Below are positions 11,234 to 24,033 of a stretch of DNA of 64,000 nucleotides, one piece after another. This DNA is from Cryptomeria japonica. Lineage: Eukaryota > Streptophyta > Pinopsida > Cupressales > Cupressaceae. Within the stretch, counting starts at the first letter, position 1; each line of letters begins with the position of its first letter. Location: the NCBI RefSeq assembly GCF_030272615.1, contig NC_081413.1, positions 159,648,849 to 159,712,848 of the forward strand. The letters run 5' to 3'. The position numbers and the translations under genes are program-made. The notes beneath the pieces were generated by a model that was not told the DNA's origin, ran no database searches, and saw only the letters and a program-made list of their open reading frames with translations.

Positions 11234-12407
11234 TGTTACATTGATGTTTTTATTGATGGCAACATTGACTACACTAACTTCTTTGGTTGTTTACAGATAT
11301 CTAGTTGGTCCCGGTAAGTTGTTTGGTTTCTAGTTGGATTAGATCATGGTGATTTGGTATGCTCTGGTATGCTTTGGTTTGAGTAATTGGTTTGGATTGG
11401 TTATTCATGTGTTCCTGATGTGTATCACATTCAGTTGGTTTGGGAATTGATGATCTGGAAGCTATCACTTATTCTAGTAAGCCTTTTGGTTATCAGTGAG
11501 GGTTTCATCGACAGATCTTTGATGAAGATATTTGATGTTATGGATAAGTGGTGTTGGTGCGGATTTAGTAGAGATTCAGGATGCTGATGGTGATCGTGTT
11601 CGAGAATTGGCTGATTGGGATCATTGCTTTAGCGTGTATGGACCTAAATTGGGTCCTGTGCTATCTAGGTTATGGATCAGTTTCTGTAACATGTTGGAGG
11701 ATGTTCCTGATGCGTTATCGGCAAGATTTAAGGATTGGTTTATATTTTTTTTGGCCTAAGCCATCTTGGTTGATCATTAGATTGCGGGTTTATGTTATGA
11801 ATTTATTGTATTATCTTTTAGATGGCCAACCTAATTGTTTAGGTCTCAGGTTGGTACAAATATGATGTAAGATCTCATTCTAGATCATGGATATTATATG
11901 CAAGTGAATAATACAATAATCATTCATGCAGTGGATTTGATCGATCATAGGTGATCAAGCTAGGATTGTGGAAGAGGTTTTAGGCCTTGGACATTGAGAT
12001 TAATTAGAACTATACTCAGGCATGGGAGATGCTATACTTGCAGTTTAATCTTCATTCTGGATTGTTTTTCAATGTTTTATTTAGTCATTGAGACTCCTTG
12101 TGTGATGAGTAGTGTTCTCTAGGCTATTGGCCTTCGTGCATGTGCAGTCCCCTTTATTATAATATTTATTGATATGATCAGTGGATAAATATTTTGGGTC
12201 TCCAATCCCACCGTGGTTTTTCCTCTTTGAGGTTTTCCACATATAAATCTATGGTGTTATGGTGTTCATCTTTGTGATTACATTGTTTCTTATTGTTATA
12301 TGCTTTTATGTTTACCGATCGATAAGTTGTTGTATTAATAAGATTAAATTTCTCCATTCCGGTAGAACACTGACTCACTCCCCTCTTAGTATTCTTGAAT
12401 TCCAACA
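11234..12407 (+). repeat. 3' LTR of element A
   Basis: Starts TGTTACATTGATG and ends TTCCAACA. It is the direct-repeat partner of 8519-9625. No purine tract precedes it, consistent with an internal deletion reaching the LTR edge. Confidence 0.85.
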
Positions 12408-13486
12408 GCTGAAGTGTTGAGTGAATTCAACGTATGTGGGGGGCCTTCCCTGCACATATAAGCTTAACTAAAGCTTGAAGTGGCTTGCTTCGAGAATCTA
12501 TCATGGGATCGAGAACCCTCAAAATTACATTAAGAACCAAAATAGTAGACCAAATCCCACATTCAATGGGTTCGAGAGTGTGGATCATACCCCATAGATA
12601 CCCTCCATGTACCTTGCATGATGGGACAAAAAATCCTCGGTTATAAGATATCCAGATCTTCGGGGTAAGCGAGACTAGCATGCTCAAGAAGTGTGTGCCA
12701 TGGAGTGGAGCCAGTGCTGCCAGACTCTCTAGCTATCCGTCTTGTCTCAAAATTTTATTATGGGGGCCCCATTGAACAATTTCTACTATCCAACCTAGGC
12801 TCTATCTATTGTGATTATTTGTGTATCATTTATTCCAAACCAATATAGAGTCAGTCTTGATATGGGCTAATTGAGGCCATTCCTTGCAAAACTCTATTTT
12901 TTAGAGCTTGTGAGAGAAAAATTCAATGGCTATACCTTTTCAAAAATGTTCTCAAACAATCAAAAAATCTGTTACCAAAACAATCTCACCCCAAATGAGC
13001 TGATCAAAACAAGAGAAACCAAACAAGATTCACATTTTCAAAAAAATGGAAAAAATGTTTTACTCTTTGTGATCCCAGGTCTCATAGATTGCATAGCTCA
13101 TCCTAAGTCACCATGTTGCATATTCATCCTTAATCCTCATATGGTCTTTGCCTAAAATTATATGCATAAGTCTATTTCTAGTCCTCATTTTGCATCAAAC
13201 CCAAGTTCATCATCTTCACTTAGTCCTTGCATAGTCTTGATGTACACCAAGTCCAAGCACCTTCTCAAAAATCTTAAGTTCAAGAGACCCCTCCCCCTAT
13301 TTCGATCAATCTCAACTGGGTTCCCTTGCTCATTAGTTTAGCATTGTGAATTTCTCTCCAATACTTTTAATTGGGTCAACATCAACTCCTGATATTTTTG
13401 AGTAGTGTCAACCACTTGGTTATTTGAGTAAGTCTCCTTAGTTGCATTGACATCATCTTTAGAGAGTCTTCATAGCATGTGCTGCC
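12408..13486 (+). other. Probable leader of Ty3 element E
   Basis: No coding domain is recognised. It lies between the end of element A and the E gag and carries only short shadow frames. Leader sequences of this length also precede gag-pol in element D (44262 onwards). Confidence 0.4.
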
Positions 13487-16009
13487 ATGGTCTTGCATGG
13501 TGATGGTTTCTTCCCATTTGAACAACCCAATCTTGGTCCAAATGACGATAAGGGAGAAATAATTGATAGTCTAGATAACCTTGTATGGAAGTTAAGAACT
13601 AGTGTCCCCCAGTACGAAGGGGTTGAATTTATGATAGACAAGAAAATAAGAAAAGAAGTTCAAATCCAGAGAGAAGTTGAAAGAGAAATCATTTAGCAAA
13701 GACTCAAAAAACTTAGACTGCAATAAGAACAACTTCCTCATCCTAATCTTCAACAACTTCCTTGTCCTAATCCCCAATAGCATGTTAGAGATTAGTATCA
13801 TAACTTGTCCAAGGTTTTGCATTTCCTAGGTGTCATATAAATCATTCATTCCAATAACTATATCACAAAGAGATAAAATGAATCCAAATAATGACCCATT
13901 ATTCAATCCCATGTGGAATATGGACCTATCAACTTACCAAAAATTGCAAGCTAGATGACCTGCAACATTGCCTATAAATACGAACAACATGCCTTCGATA
14001 AAAGAAATGCAACAAAGCTTGACACAAGAAGAATTGGAGGCAACTCAATAAGATCCACAAGTTCTTATGATCCTAAATGAGCTTATCAATAACAACAAGG
14101 ACAAATATCTCTCCCTTTTAATTCAAAATGGGGCCAAGTTACCCCCAAATGTTGACATTTCAATGATATTTCCACCAGGAGTAACTTTGACTTAGAATGT
14201 GAATCGGACACCAAACATTACACAAACACAAGCAACATCTTCAAGATCAACTCATGGTGCACCTCAAAGCACACAAGCCACAACAACTCAAAATATGATG
14301 ATGTCAACTCAAAATTCTCAATCAGGAGTTATGTCAACAAATGTAAATGTCACATCCCAAACTACTCCCAATGTTACTTCACAAATAACGACAATGACAT
14401 TGGATCAAAATACTGTACCCACAAGTACTACCCAACTCATAGTATTAGTTTCGGTTGGGTCTACCTACAATGGTCAGGATGTGAATCAAGGCTCTGCTAG
14501 AATCTATGGATCAAGCCAGCCTAATATCAACATTGAATTTTCATATTTCTTAGCACCCAATGGAAATAAAGGTACATAGTTGCATACTCAGTCAATATTC
14601 CAACAAGCTCTAGTATACTCAAACACCGATCCTTTTGTGGGAAATACCTATATGGCCAGCACACCTTTGACCCAAACAAAAATCTTAGGTTAGCAAGTGC
14701 AGAATCTCTAAAGAGAAATGACAAATATGCAAACATGAAATGAAAAGAAGAGCTACACCATGGAAGATGTCCATCCTTATCCTTTTTATTGGACTTTGTA
14801 TATGCCTCCTTTTCCACAACATTTTGAGACCCTGAAGTTTGATAAATATAGAGGAAAAGGTAACCCCTTAGATCATGTCAGAGAGTTTTATAAAACATGT
14901 ATTGAAGTATCTCATGAAGACACATATTTGATGCATCTATTTCCCAAGAGTCTTGGAGGAACAACATTAGAGTGATTCTCACAATTGCCACCAAAAATTA
15001 CCTCATGGGGTGAGTTGGTAGAGCATTTTATAATAAACATTTCACATAATATAGACAATCCAGTTATTCTAATGGATTTAGGTGCTGCTAAACAAAGAGA
15101 AGGTGAAACATTTTCTTCATTCTTACAACAATGGAGAGCTTTGTACTGTAGATATCTTAGTCATATTCTAGAGGTCGAACAAGTGGATATCTTCATTGAG
15201 AACCTCATTCCTCAAGTTAAATATCCATTACAACTGCATTATCTTAATACATTCAAGGAAATGGTAGAAAAGGGTCTAAAGTGTGAAAAGGGACTAGTAG
15301 AGCAAGGGATACTAAAGCATAACAAAATATTGGACCAACTAATAATTCAAACATGGAAAAACCAAATTTTTGGTCCAAAAATAAAAATGTGACAAGTGAT
15401 GGGGTTGTAGACACCTGTGTTATCCACAAAGCTCAGCCAGTGGTATCGCTTCAAGGACCAGTGGATTCTTTTGTCTCCAATAGATCTTAATCTCAAGGTA
15501 GCAATACAACATCAAAAAATGCAAATGCAGTCTAATCTAATAATCAAATACCTCCAAGGATGAATACACCTAGAAGGAATTATACACCCCTTGGAGAACC
15601 AATTGAGTCTGCTCTTAAAAAGATGATACAAACCAATGTCATCACTCTACCATAAGTTAGACCATATGAGATGGCTCCTTTCAAACCCACTTGGTGGAAT
15701 GACAATGACTTTTGTGAATACCATCGTGCTAAAGGCCATAAAACAATAAGTTGTTATAAGCTCAAAAATTTGATACAAGATCTCATTGATTAGGGTGACA
15801 TTATTGTGGATGATAAAAAAGGATCCGATAACGCAGGTCATACCATATTCAAGGATCATTTCATTAAACATGACAAAGGGAAAGCTTCCAGTTCATGGAC
15901 ACAAAAAAACACTATAAATTATACCAATGTAGCATATGATTACACAATCAATACAATCAGTGTAAGAGATGAAATAGTGGCCACAATCATAGACAATCCA
16001 AGAAACTGA
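13487..16009 (+). pseudogene. Ty3/gypsy gag of element E
   Basis: The frame opens near 13487 (MVLHGDGFFPFEQPN) with a charged helical N-terminus. A Thr/Gln/Asn-rich low-complexity stretch follows (14199-14579). The gag core is at 14760-15392: PFPQHFETLKFDKYRGKGNP, then WGELVEHFIINI, then REGETFSSFLQQWRAL, the recognisable Retrotrans_gag pattern. At 15690-15790 FCEYHRAKGHKTISCYKLK is the atypical zinc-binding motif C-x2-H-x4-H-x4-C common in this Ty3 group. TAG and TGA stops interrupt it (for example near 14973 and 15792), with frame changes. Protease follows directly. It would assemble the particle in an active copy. Confidence 0.8.
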
Positions 16010-16045
16010 GATTGTGCATTTGTCACTCACTGATCCAAAGTCACA

Positions 16046-16713
16046 TTGCAAGGGGTACCATCTAATCCACCTCCACCAACTAGTAACTACAATATGGTTG
16101 ATCAACTAAGAAAGACCACGACACAAATTTCATTGTTTGACTTTCTTTGTATCTCCCCAACTCACAAGGAAATCTTAGATAAGGCTCTCCAAGACTCTGT
16201 TGTCACCCATGACATAGACAAAAACACCTTCCAATCCATGCTTGTAAATCTAGATTCTTCTAAGGTAGCATTCGCAGAGCAAGATGTACCAAAAGATAGA
16301 CCCATGCACAATGATCCTCTTCACCTAGAAGTGCTTGTTCACAGAAGAAAAGTCAGAAGAGTCTTAATAGATGGTCGAGATGGACTCAACATATGCACTC
16401 TTAACCAAATTAAAGCTTTGGGCTACTCACACTATCATATTGATCCTATAAAAAGAATAAACATTAAAGCATATGATGATGAAGAACTGCCATCAAAAGG
16501 TGTGGTGACCTTGGCTGTGCAAGTAGGACTTGTCACCATTGATACCACCTTTCAGGTTTTGGATTGATAATTGGGATACAATATGCTACTAGGTCACCCA
16601 TGGATACATGCCATGTAGGTGGTACCTTCCACTTTCCAACAATTTATTAAGTTACCTTATAATGGCATTGAGATCATAATACAAGGAGATCTGAACCCCT
16701 TTTAACATTGTAA
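16046..16713 (+). pseudogene. Ty3 aspartic protease of element E
   Basis: HLEVLVHRRKVRRVLIDGRD, then GLNICTLNQIKALG, is the retropepsin start. The active-site run L-I-D-G-G of the family reads L-I-D-G-R here. It continues INIKAYDDEELPSKGVVTLA and TTFQVLD to a TGA at 16566, then resumes YNMLLGHPWIHAM at about 16580, broken by TAG. The matching stretch in element D (46880-47212) ends YNILLERPWIHDIQD. The enzyme would cut the gag-pol polyprotein. The loss of the second Gly and two stops make this copy dead. Confidence 0.75.
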
Positions 16714-16771
16714 CTACCTCAGGGAAAGCACAAAGAATCAAGTCCCAATCAATCAAGCAGCTCCACTCACC

Positions 16772-17806
16772 ATGCAGATGGACTCTTTGAAAATTTCAAA
16801 CACACCAACATCAACATCTCACACACCTACAACACCACCTCTCCAAATCAAGAATGAAGGGTATGGTGAATATTCATGTTCTGGAACATTATCAGTAGGC
16901 CAATTGTCTCCTAGATCCTTTGGGAGAGCCTTACCAAATCCAACAAGTAAAGATAAAGGAAAAGAAATAGTCCAATCCTCAAACTCTAGCTCCTTCATTA
17001 AATGGGGAGAGATAAATAAAGAATCCTTAGAGGAAGATATCAACAAATGGCTCTATAAAGAATAAGATGACCACCCAAATGTCAGACTCCCTTTAGATCA
17101 ATATGGCAATGGATTCAAAATGCTAAAAAGACATGGTTATGATAGCACAAGAGTATTGGGGGCACATTATCAAGGAATTATAGAACCTATATTACCATTA
17201 GAAAATCCAAAGAATTGGGGCTTTGGATATACGGGCTTGATAAGAAGAAGAAGAACTTCTAGACCAAATACTCTAGTTATTCAAAATTTACTAAAAATAG
17301 TACCACTCAAAAATGAGGATGAGGATCTTGAGTCACCAAGTAAGAACAACATGTAAACAATTATTTTTGCATCGACATCCCATGTTAATGTGGTGACAAA
17401 ATCAGGAATTGCACCAACTAAAGAATCAAGTACTTATTTGGCACCATCATCATCAACCAACACACCAAGGGAAGCAATTATTATACTAGCTAGAATAAGT
17501 AGTGTTATATTGCCTCAATCTCTCATCAAAGACTTAAATGTGACTTCTATCATAGAGGAAGGATCCACAAGTCAAGAAATTATCCCATCATTCATCAATA
17601 CTGCTGAAAATTCTCTCTCTCCAATTGAGGAAGTCAATGAACTCGATGAAGAAGGATCAAACATGGATACATATTTTGAAAGTATAACTAATACCCATGA
17701 CTATGAATTCAAATATATGCACAACTATAGTGCATATTCAATATTTAGAGCCTATGACAATCAATCACCTCTAGAGATGACATTGAATACGAGGAAAAAT
17801 AAATAG
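16772..17806 (+). pseudogene. Protease-RT spacer of element E with a G-patch-like segment
   Basis: A Ser/Thr/Pro-rich stretch (16772-16990) leads to FIKWGEINKESLEEDINKWL and then, at about 17110-17190, YGNGFKMLKRHGYDSTRVLG and GAHYQGIIEPI. This has the spacing of a G-patch: aromatic-G-x2-ML-x2-x-G-Y, then G, then G-I-x-EPI. G-patch motifs in this place are known from some plant Ty3 elements and from betaretroviruses, where they bind nucleic acid and help reverse transcription. After 17356 an acidic Ser/Thr-rich stretch continues. TAA at 17063 and 17354 break the frame. The identification is by motif only. Confidence 0.55.
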
Positions 17807-17979
17807 ATCAAAATTCAGTCAAGTATGTATATGATAACATGATTTGCATGATATCAGTAGTATCTCTTCTTGAGGAAGACAAAGACCTTTTCCATATGTA
17901 CCCACACCTAATAGACTAGGGGAAAGAAGAACAACCACATCTGGATTGGTTCCAAAATGATGAGGCCATACCTAAGTTC

Positions 17980-19330
17980 TTGGGTACTAGGGATGGATTT
18001 CCCTATGATGATAAAAAATATGGTTTTCCTATAGATCTGCATAGAACAACCTACTTTGGAGAAGCAAACTCTTCTTCTAATCCAGAAGATGTGAATGACA
18101 TGGAAAATATAACTACAAATAGACTGGATAATCTTCCTATAGATAAAAAAAAATCAACATTGCTAGTAGAAGAAACTGAAGAAATCAACATTGAAAATGC
18201 TGAGAATGTACATAAGATACACCTGGATAATTCTTTAAACCCTATGGAAAAAGAAAGATTTATTTAATTCTTCATGCATGGACCAAGAAACTTTGCATGG
18301 CCGTATGTTGACATGTTAGGGTTGGACCAAAAATTGGTCCTACATCATTTTCCATTACTATTAGGAGTAAAACCTTACAAGAAGAAACTCAGGAAGATGC
18401 ATAGTCAAATAGCCATGTTAGTCAAAGTAGAGCTACATAAATTGTTAGATGTGGGTTTCATTAGACCCATAGACTATGCAGAATGGATTTCCAACTTAGT
18501 GTTAGTGACTAAACCCATTGGAGGCATATGAATTGGCACTGACTTTAGGGACCTAAACAAAGTTTGTCCCAAGGATGACTTTCCATTTCCTAATGTAGAT
18601 ATGATTGTGGATTTGACAACAGGAAATGAAATGTTATCACTCATGGATGATATTTTTGGTTATAATGAAATTAGCATTGCATTAGAGGACCAACCTAAAA
18701 CAACTTTCACTTGTCCTTGGGGAACATACTACTGGAATGTGATGTTGTTCGGTCTCAAGAACGTTGATGCCACTTATCAAAGAAAAATGACCACCCTTTT
18801 TCATGACATGATACATGGTATCATGGAAGTTTATGTAAACAACTTATTGGCCAAATAAAAAACTAGGGATGATCATCTTGATGTTATAGCCAAAATATTT
18901 GATAGGCTTGAACAATAAAAACTCTGGCTCAATCCAAAAATGTGTGTCTTCAATGTCACATCTGGTAAAATCTTGGGATTTATTGTATCCAATAGGGGCA
19001 TTGAGATAGATCCCACAAAAGTGAAAGGGATCCTGGAAATGCCAACACCCTCAACACTTAAATAATTGAGAATTTTGTAAGGAAGATTATAGTCGATAAG
19101 GCATTTCATTGCACAATTGGAAGACAAGTTCCAACCATTTCAACATCTTCTTAAGAAAGGTGTAACCTTCAAGTGGATAAACATATGTCAGGAAGAATTT
19201 CAAGCATTAAAAGAGTATCTCTTGTCAACATCAGTATTGGTCCCACTAGTACATGGAAAGTTGTTGTTGTTGTACATATCCACAACAAATTCCTCTTTGG
19301 GTGTCCTTTTGGTACAACATGATGAATAAG
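17980..19330 (+). pseudogene. Ty3 reverse transcriptase of element E
   Basis: Fingers and palm are clear: MLGLDQKLVLHHFPLL, KKKLRKMHSQIAMLVKVEL, DVGFIRPIDYAEWISNLVLV, then (after TGA at 18529) DFRDLNKVCPKDDFPFPNVD, LSLMDDIFGYNEI, TTFTCPWGTYYWNVMLFGLK. The catalytic YVDD box reads YVNN at about 18830-18842, so both metal-binding aspartates are lost. The thumb/connection (18860-19130) has further stops. FQPFQHLLKKGVTFKWINICQ begins the RT-RNase H junction. It would copy element RNA into DNA inside the particle. This copy is catalytically dead. Confidence 0.85.
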
Positions 19331-19991
19331 GTAAAGAAAGAACAATATACTATATCAATAGAATACTTGTAGGATATGAACTCAATTATACTCCTATAGA
19401 ACGAGCATGTTTAGCAGTGATCTTCACATCCCCAAAGCTTAGACACTACATGTTGAGTCATAAGGTATAGCTCATTGCACATTTTGATCCTCTCAAGTAC
19501 CTGTTGAGCAGAGAAGCATTAACTACAAGATTGGCCAAGTGGGTCATGATCCTAAGTGAATTTGACATAGAGTATATTGATAAAAAAATAATAAAAGGTT
19601 AGATCATTGCAGACCAATTAACAGATGCACCAATAAAAGACAACCATCCATTGGTAGTAGACTTTTTGATGAGTTAGTGTTTTCACTCTCAGCATACACA
19701 AGTTGGAAATTGTATCTTGATGGGTCATATACCAACCATGGAGAAGGAGTTGGAATTATCTTCATCACTCCTTAAGGAGACTCCATTCCAAAAGAATTCA
19801 GAGTTAGCTTCCTTTGTACCAATAAAATAGCAGAATACGAAGCCCTAGTCATAGGATTTTGCACTGCCATATAATAGAAGATCAAGGAATTACAAGTCTA
19901 TGGTGACTCCCATCTTATCATCAATCAGGTGAACAATGATTATAATACCAAAGATGAGAAGCTAATACCCTACAAACAATTGGTGGAGGAA
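19331..19991 (+). pseudogene. RNase H region of element E, left half, cut by F
   Basis: YYINRILVGYELNYTPIERA and LAKWVMILSEFDIEYID are the tether after RT. The RNase H proper starts near 19700 (YLDGSYTNHGEG in a shifted frame) and reaches the E-box (NKIAEYEALVIG) and D-box (YGDSHLIINQV). Several stops occur. The frame stops at AGGAA (19987-19991), where element F inserts. Its continuation is at 51424, beginning with the same AGGAA. Confidence 0.8.
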
Positions 19992-21509
19992 TGATAATAT
20001 TAGAGGATCCAGTTAATACTGAGAGGGGGTGGGGGGGGGTGAATCAATATTAACAATAATTTCAAACTTAAAACTTGAACTTATAAAACTTCTTCAAATC
20101 AAACATAAACTAGTAATAAACTTTTGACCATTATCAATAATCACTGATAACCAACTGTTACATTGGTTTATCAGAACAACTCATTAAGTGTTCATCAATA
20201 TGCATAAACTAAAAGTAAAACATAACAACACATAAAAAAATTCACCATATGAAAACCCAAATAGGAAAAAACCATGGTGGGAATTGGTACCCACAAAAAT
20301 TGTACACTCTTTTGGAATGCGCCCTATTAGGAGCCTAGCCCAGTTAGAAGCTTATAATGATGCCATGTTAGGAGAAAACCCTATTAGGAGTCACCTGATT
20401 AAGGGATTTAGATGATGAGGCCTGTTAGGAGCTTTGACCTATTAGGATCAGCCTTGCAAGAGGATTTAACACTCAGATGTTGAGCTACTTGGTTAAGGGA
20501 TTTACAATGTAAGGCCTATTAGAACCTACTTAGTTAAGGGATTTTAATTGCTGCAATTGTTAGAGTACAACAATGAATGATTTGGGAACAACACTTAACT
20601 TCTTGCTTAATCAGATCCAATTAAGCTCCATATTTTCTACTCTCTAACATATCTCATACTCTGGTTTGGCTTCACAGTTTTCTCAAAACCACCGACACAA
20701 TAAACATCAACTGTACCGACACAAATAACCTTTTCAACTTAGTTGGTTACAAAACCCTAAGACTTACAACATAGATCATCACAGATCTTTTACAACTCAT
20801 TACAGATCATCATTAATGATCATATGGAATATTACAATCAATTAGAAATCAATTACAACCATTGAATGATCATCTCATCTTGATCTGATACAAATTCAAA
20901 CCCTTAGAACACTCTGCTAAGCACTTTGGATATTCCCAAGAAATTTGCTCTCCAAACATGCCAAAACATCTTTCAAATACTTCACGCGATTTGTGCCATG
21001 TCATCACCAACATTTGAAATTAATGTAGATCACCGCCAAACCAAAAATCATTACCGGTTAAGAGAATTCTTTACCAATCCTTAAACCCTTTTTAAACCCT
21101 CTAAAAAATACAAAAAAAATCATAAACATGATTTCTGATAACCAAAACATGATACGGTTTTGATCAGATAAATATTACAATGATACAAGCTCACATTCCA
21201 AACCACAACACTTCAATCATCACCAATCGCCAGATCAGATCAAAACATTCCTCATTTATCAGTTAAGATCCTATATCCCAGTTCATTGTTTATAATATTG
21301 ATAAGGCATTTTTGGTAGACCAAAAATACTTAGATGATAAAATACAACATAGTAAACATCATTTGCCATCAATGACAACACAAATAATTGATCAAAGTCA
21401 TCCGATCATGCAATCTCAATCTCTTCATCACAATGCCATCACAAATAGTCATTTACCAGTTCAATCATCATTCAAGTGATCTGCATTAGTAATGCCAATC
21501 ATGCCAACA
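19992..21509 (-). repeat. 3' LTR of element F
   Basis: Read on the minus strand it begins TGTTGGCATGATTGGC (21509) and ends TAATATTATCA (19992). It carries the copia tail (CACCCCCCCC...CTCTCAGTATTAA at 20012-20045), the GGTTTTTTCC block (about 20263-20275) and an array of TTAACCAAGTA/CTAACAGG-like units (about 20330-20560). Confidence 0.85.
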
Positions 21510-21713
21510 TTCTCCCACTTTGGCATTGATGGCAACACCAACATAAAATCCAACATATTCAGCTAAAATCATGCTGCTCAGTTCCAAAACTTCTCTGCTG
21601 TACTTCACTCTTCTGTCGGTTCTCTTAGTTCTTCTTCACCTGGAACTAAATATTCATTTCTTCTCCCCCTTTCTATTACACATATTATCTTCCTTAGGCT
21701 AATATATTTCTGA
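21510..21713 (-). other. 3' untranslated remnant of F with purine tracts
   Basis: On the minus strand AATGCCAAAGTGGGAGAA abuts the 3' LTR and is the plus-strand primer purine tract. A second tract AGAAAGGGGGAGAAG lies at about 21657-21672. The stretch ends where the LTR of G begins (21714). Confidence 0.7.
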
Positions 21714-23212
21714 TGAATAAATGATGAATAGTTAGTACCAAACTGGTACTGAGAGGGGGGGGGTGAATCAGTACAAACAAAATCACTTTTCCTAAACTGG
21801 TTTGACTACAAACAGTGCACTTGACTGGCAATCACTGACAATAGTCTAAACCAGATTACTACTAGTTAAACACAGTGAGATGGTGAAGGACCTAAACCAG
21901 TAACACTTAGCTTTCCACACAATCTAACATCTTATTTCCACTTCCCCCATACGCATACACTAGTACTCAAAAATCAGAAATATAATAACCTGCTAGTTCA
22001 ACATGATTTACCACTTGACAAAAAATAACAAAACATCACATGAAAAGGAATTACACATGACACACATATTTTTCATGTGGAAAACCAACTGGGAAAAACC
22101 ACGGTGGGGATGAATACCCACAAGTTGTTCTTGAACCCTTTTGAGGTCTGCTCTGTTAGGAGCCTGGTCTGGTTAAAGACTGTTACAATAGGTTCTATTA
22201 GGAACTGATCCTACTAGGGATCACCCGGCTAAGGGATGGCTAAATACTCGGTTAAGGGTTAAACCTTGTTAAAGGTTACCTTGTTAGAGGATTTTAAGAA
22301 CTCAATGATTTTGAGTCACCTTGTTAAAGGATTTACAATAAGATGGTTAAAGCTACCGTGTTAAGGGATTTTCCAATTGTTGAAGTGGTTAGAGATCAAC
22401 AGGTATTATAGTGATCTGGTAACAACACTTAATGACAATGCATATCCACTTCAGTTCTTTCCTTCTATAATCACACTCTGCAGGTATCTATTCTCTTATC
22501 TGGTCTAGCAAGAATCGCGTATCTCTACACTTAGATACACACACAACATTTGCCAAGAACCACAACATGAAAAACAATATCGACCTTATAGTAAAGATAG
22601 GTCGGTAGTATAAACCCTAAACCCTAAACATTTAGGTTAAGCAATTCAGTCAGTTCAATCCTAATTGTTGAATATATTGCATTGATTACAATAGTCTTGA
22701 ACAGATCTCAAGACGTTCTCCATCGTTCGTTATTCACCACTTCTTGGAGGCTGATAACCCATCACGCATTCTCCACCATTTACAGAGACTTAGCACATTC
22801 CCGAGGTTGATAGGATCAATCTCCTTCATGCAAGATCCTTCACATGCACAAGGATGACGTGGAAACACAATCTGTTCTTCATTACAATGCTAACTCATCA
22901 CACGATGTCATCGGTTGAATCACACAGGCATAGAACATTTCAACCGAAAACCTTGAAGCTAAGACTACCAACCGGTAGTCATACCATATGAAACCTTGAT
23001 ACAAAACATTCCATATACCGGTTCACATTCCAACATACCGGTTCACTTGGACAGACATACCACTTCACTTTTTCACATATACCAGTTCACAACATCATAC
23101 CGGTTCTCTTGCAAGTTGCTTACTTCAATATACCGGTTCACTCTTCAACATATTGACATCAATGACAACATACAATATCATCATGTCATCATACTCTGCA
23201 CATATGCCAACA
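21714..23212 (-). repeat. 3' LTR of element G
   Basis: On the minus strand it runs from TGTTGGCATATG (23212) to CATTTATTCA (21714), related to the LTR of element J. Features: about six TACCGGTTCAC-like units in 23015-23140, two CCCTAAA telomere-type units (22611-22628), the LTR repeat array (about 22150-22400), GGTTTTTCCCAGTTGG (about 22084-22106) and the C-tract tail. The left end is set by similarity to the J LTR end (ATTATTCA). Confidence 0.8.
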
Positions 23213-23232
23213 ATTTCTTCTCCCCCTTTGAT
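23213..23232 (-). other. Polypurine tract of element G
   Basis: Minus strand CAAAGGGGGAGAAGAAAT directly abuts the LTR start TGTTGG. It would prime plus-strand DNA synthesis. Confidence 0.8.
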
Positions 23233-23505
23233 AACAATACCAAAGGTGCATATGCATTGCCAATTATCAAATCTCATCTAAGTTGCTCCCCATGCGGAGT
23301 AGCCACCATTTCATCGATCCTCAATGAAAAATATTCAGTAAGCCCACTGGATTGATGCATCTCTTGCATCTTAGTTCTTATTATGTATGAGTTTGACCCC
23401 TAATTTACCTCTGAGGTACTCAAAGGTAGTCTTTGGCAATGGTTTTGTGAAAATGTCTACAAGCCACTCTTTGCTTGTCACATACTCCATTCTGAATTGT
23501 TTTTC

Positions 23506-24033
23506 TTATACTCTCTCCCATAGAAAGTGATATTTCAATTCCATGTGCTTTGTCCTTGCATGTAACACATGATTTTTTGAAATATTAATAACACTTCCAT
23601 TGTCACAATAAATAGTTACCAGTTTAGACATATCAATTTTAAAACCTTCTAATACATGTCTCATCCAAATTGCCTGCGTGCAATTCATTGATGCTTCAAC
23701 ATAATATGCCTCTACTATTGACTATGATACACATGTTTGATTTTTACTTGTCCAATCAACCAATCTACCTTCAAGAAGAAAATCTCTACCGGTAGTACTT
23801 TTCCAATCATCAACATTGCCTACCCAATCTGCATCAATAAACACTTCCAAAGAGAAATCATTTTTAGAAGGATACCTTAGACCATAATCTATTGTGCCTT
23901 TCAAGTACCAGAATATCCTTTTCACTGTTACCAAGTGAGTCTCCTTGGGATCCTTCTGAAATCTAGCAACCAAACCAACAACATGTGCAATATCAGGCCT
24001 ACTGTGAACAACATAATGCAACTTACCAATCAT
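23506..24033 (-). pseudogene. RNase H of element G
   Basis: From 24033 on the minus strand: MIGKLHYVVHSRPDIAHVVG and HLVTVKRIFWYLKGTIDYGL (end of RT connection), then VFIDADWVGNVDDWKSTTG with the first catalytic Asp. The second part (23688-23506) has NCTQAIWMRHVLEGF, TIYCDNGSVINISKN and HARTKHMELKYHFL, the usual copia RNase H end. A stop near 23720 separates the parts (SQSTIEAEY-type box). Degrades the RNA strand in hybrids in an active element. Confidence 0.8.

Larger units (their letters stand above)
8519..12407 (+). mobile_element. Copia-type element A with two LTRs, pol mostly deleted
   Basis: Two direct LTR copies (8519-9625 and 11234-12407) flank a 1.6-kb interior. The interior holds a primer site, a four-zinc-knuckle gag and a scrap of integrase. 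The copy must have lost protease, most of integrase, RT and RNase H, because the interior passes from integrase C-terminal sequence straight into the 3' LTR. No clean target duplication is visible. TGATTATG precedes both LTRs, so the LTR start may be up to 8 bases earlier. It sits between Ty3-like leader sequence and the E gag, so it probably inserted in element E. Confidence 0.8.

Noticed and set aside
15405-15420. LTR end suggested by TTGTAGACACCTGTG
   Set aside because: It lies inside the continuous gag region of E, with no second end, AT-rich LTR body or duplication nearby.
22611-22628. Interstitial telomere or telomere-fusion site
   Set aside because: Only two units, inside an LTR, and the same motif occurs at the same place in the J LTRs, so it is part of the LTR.
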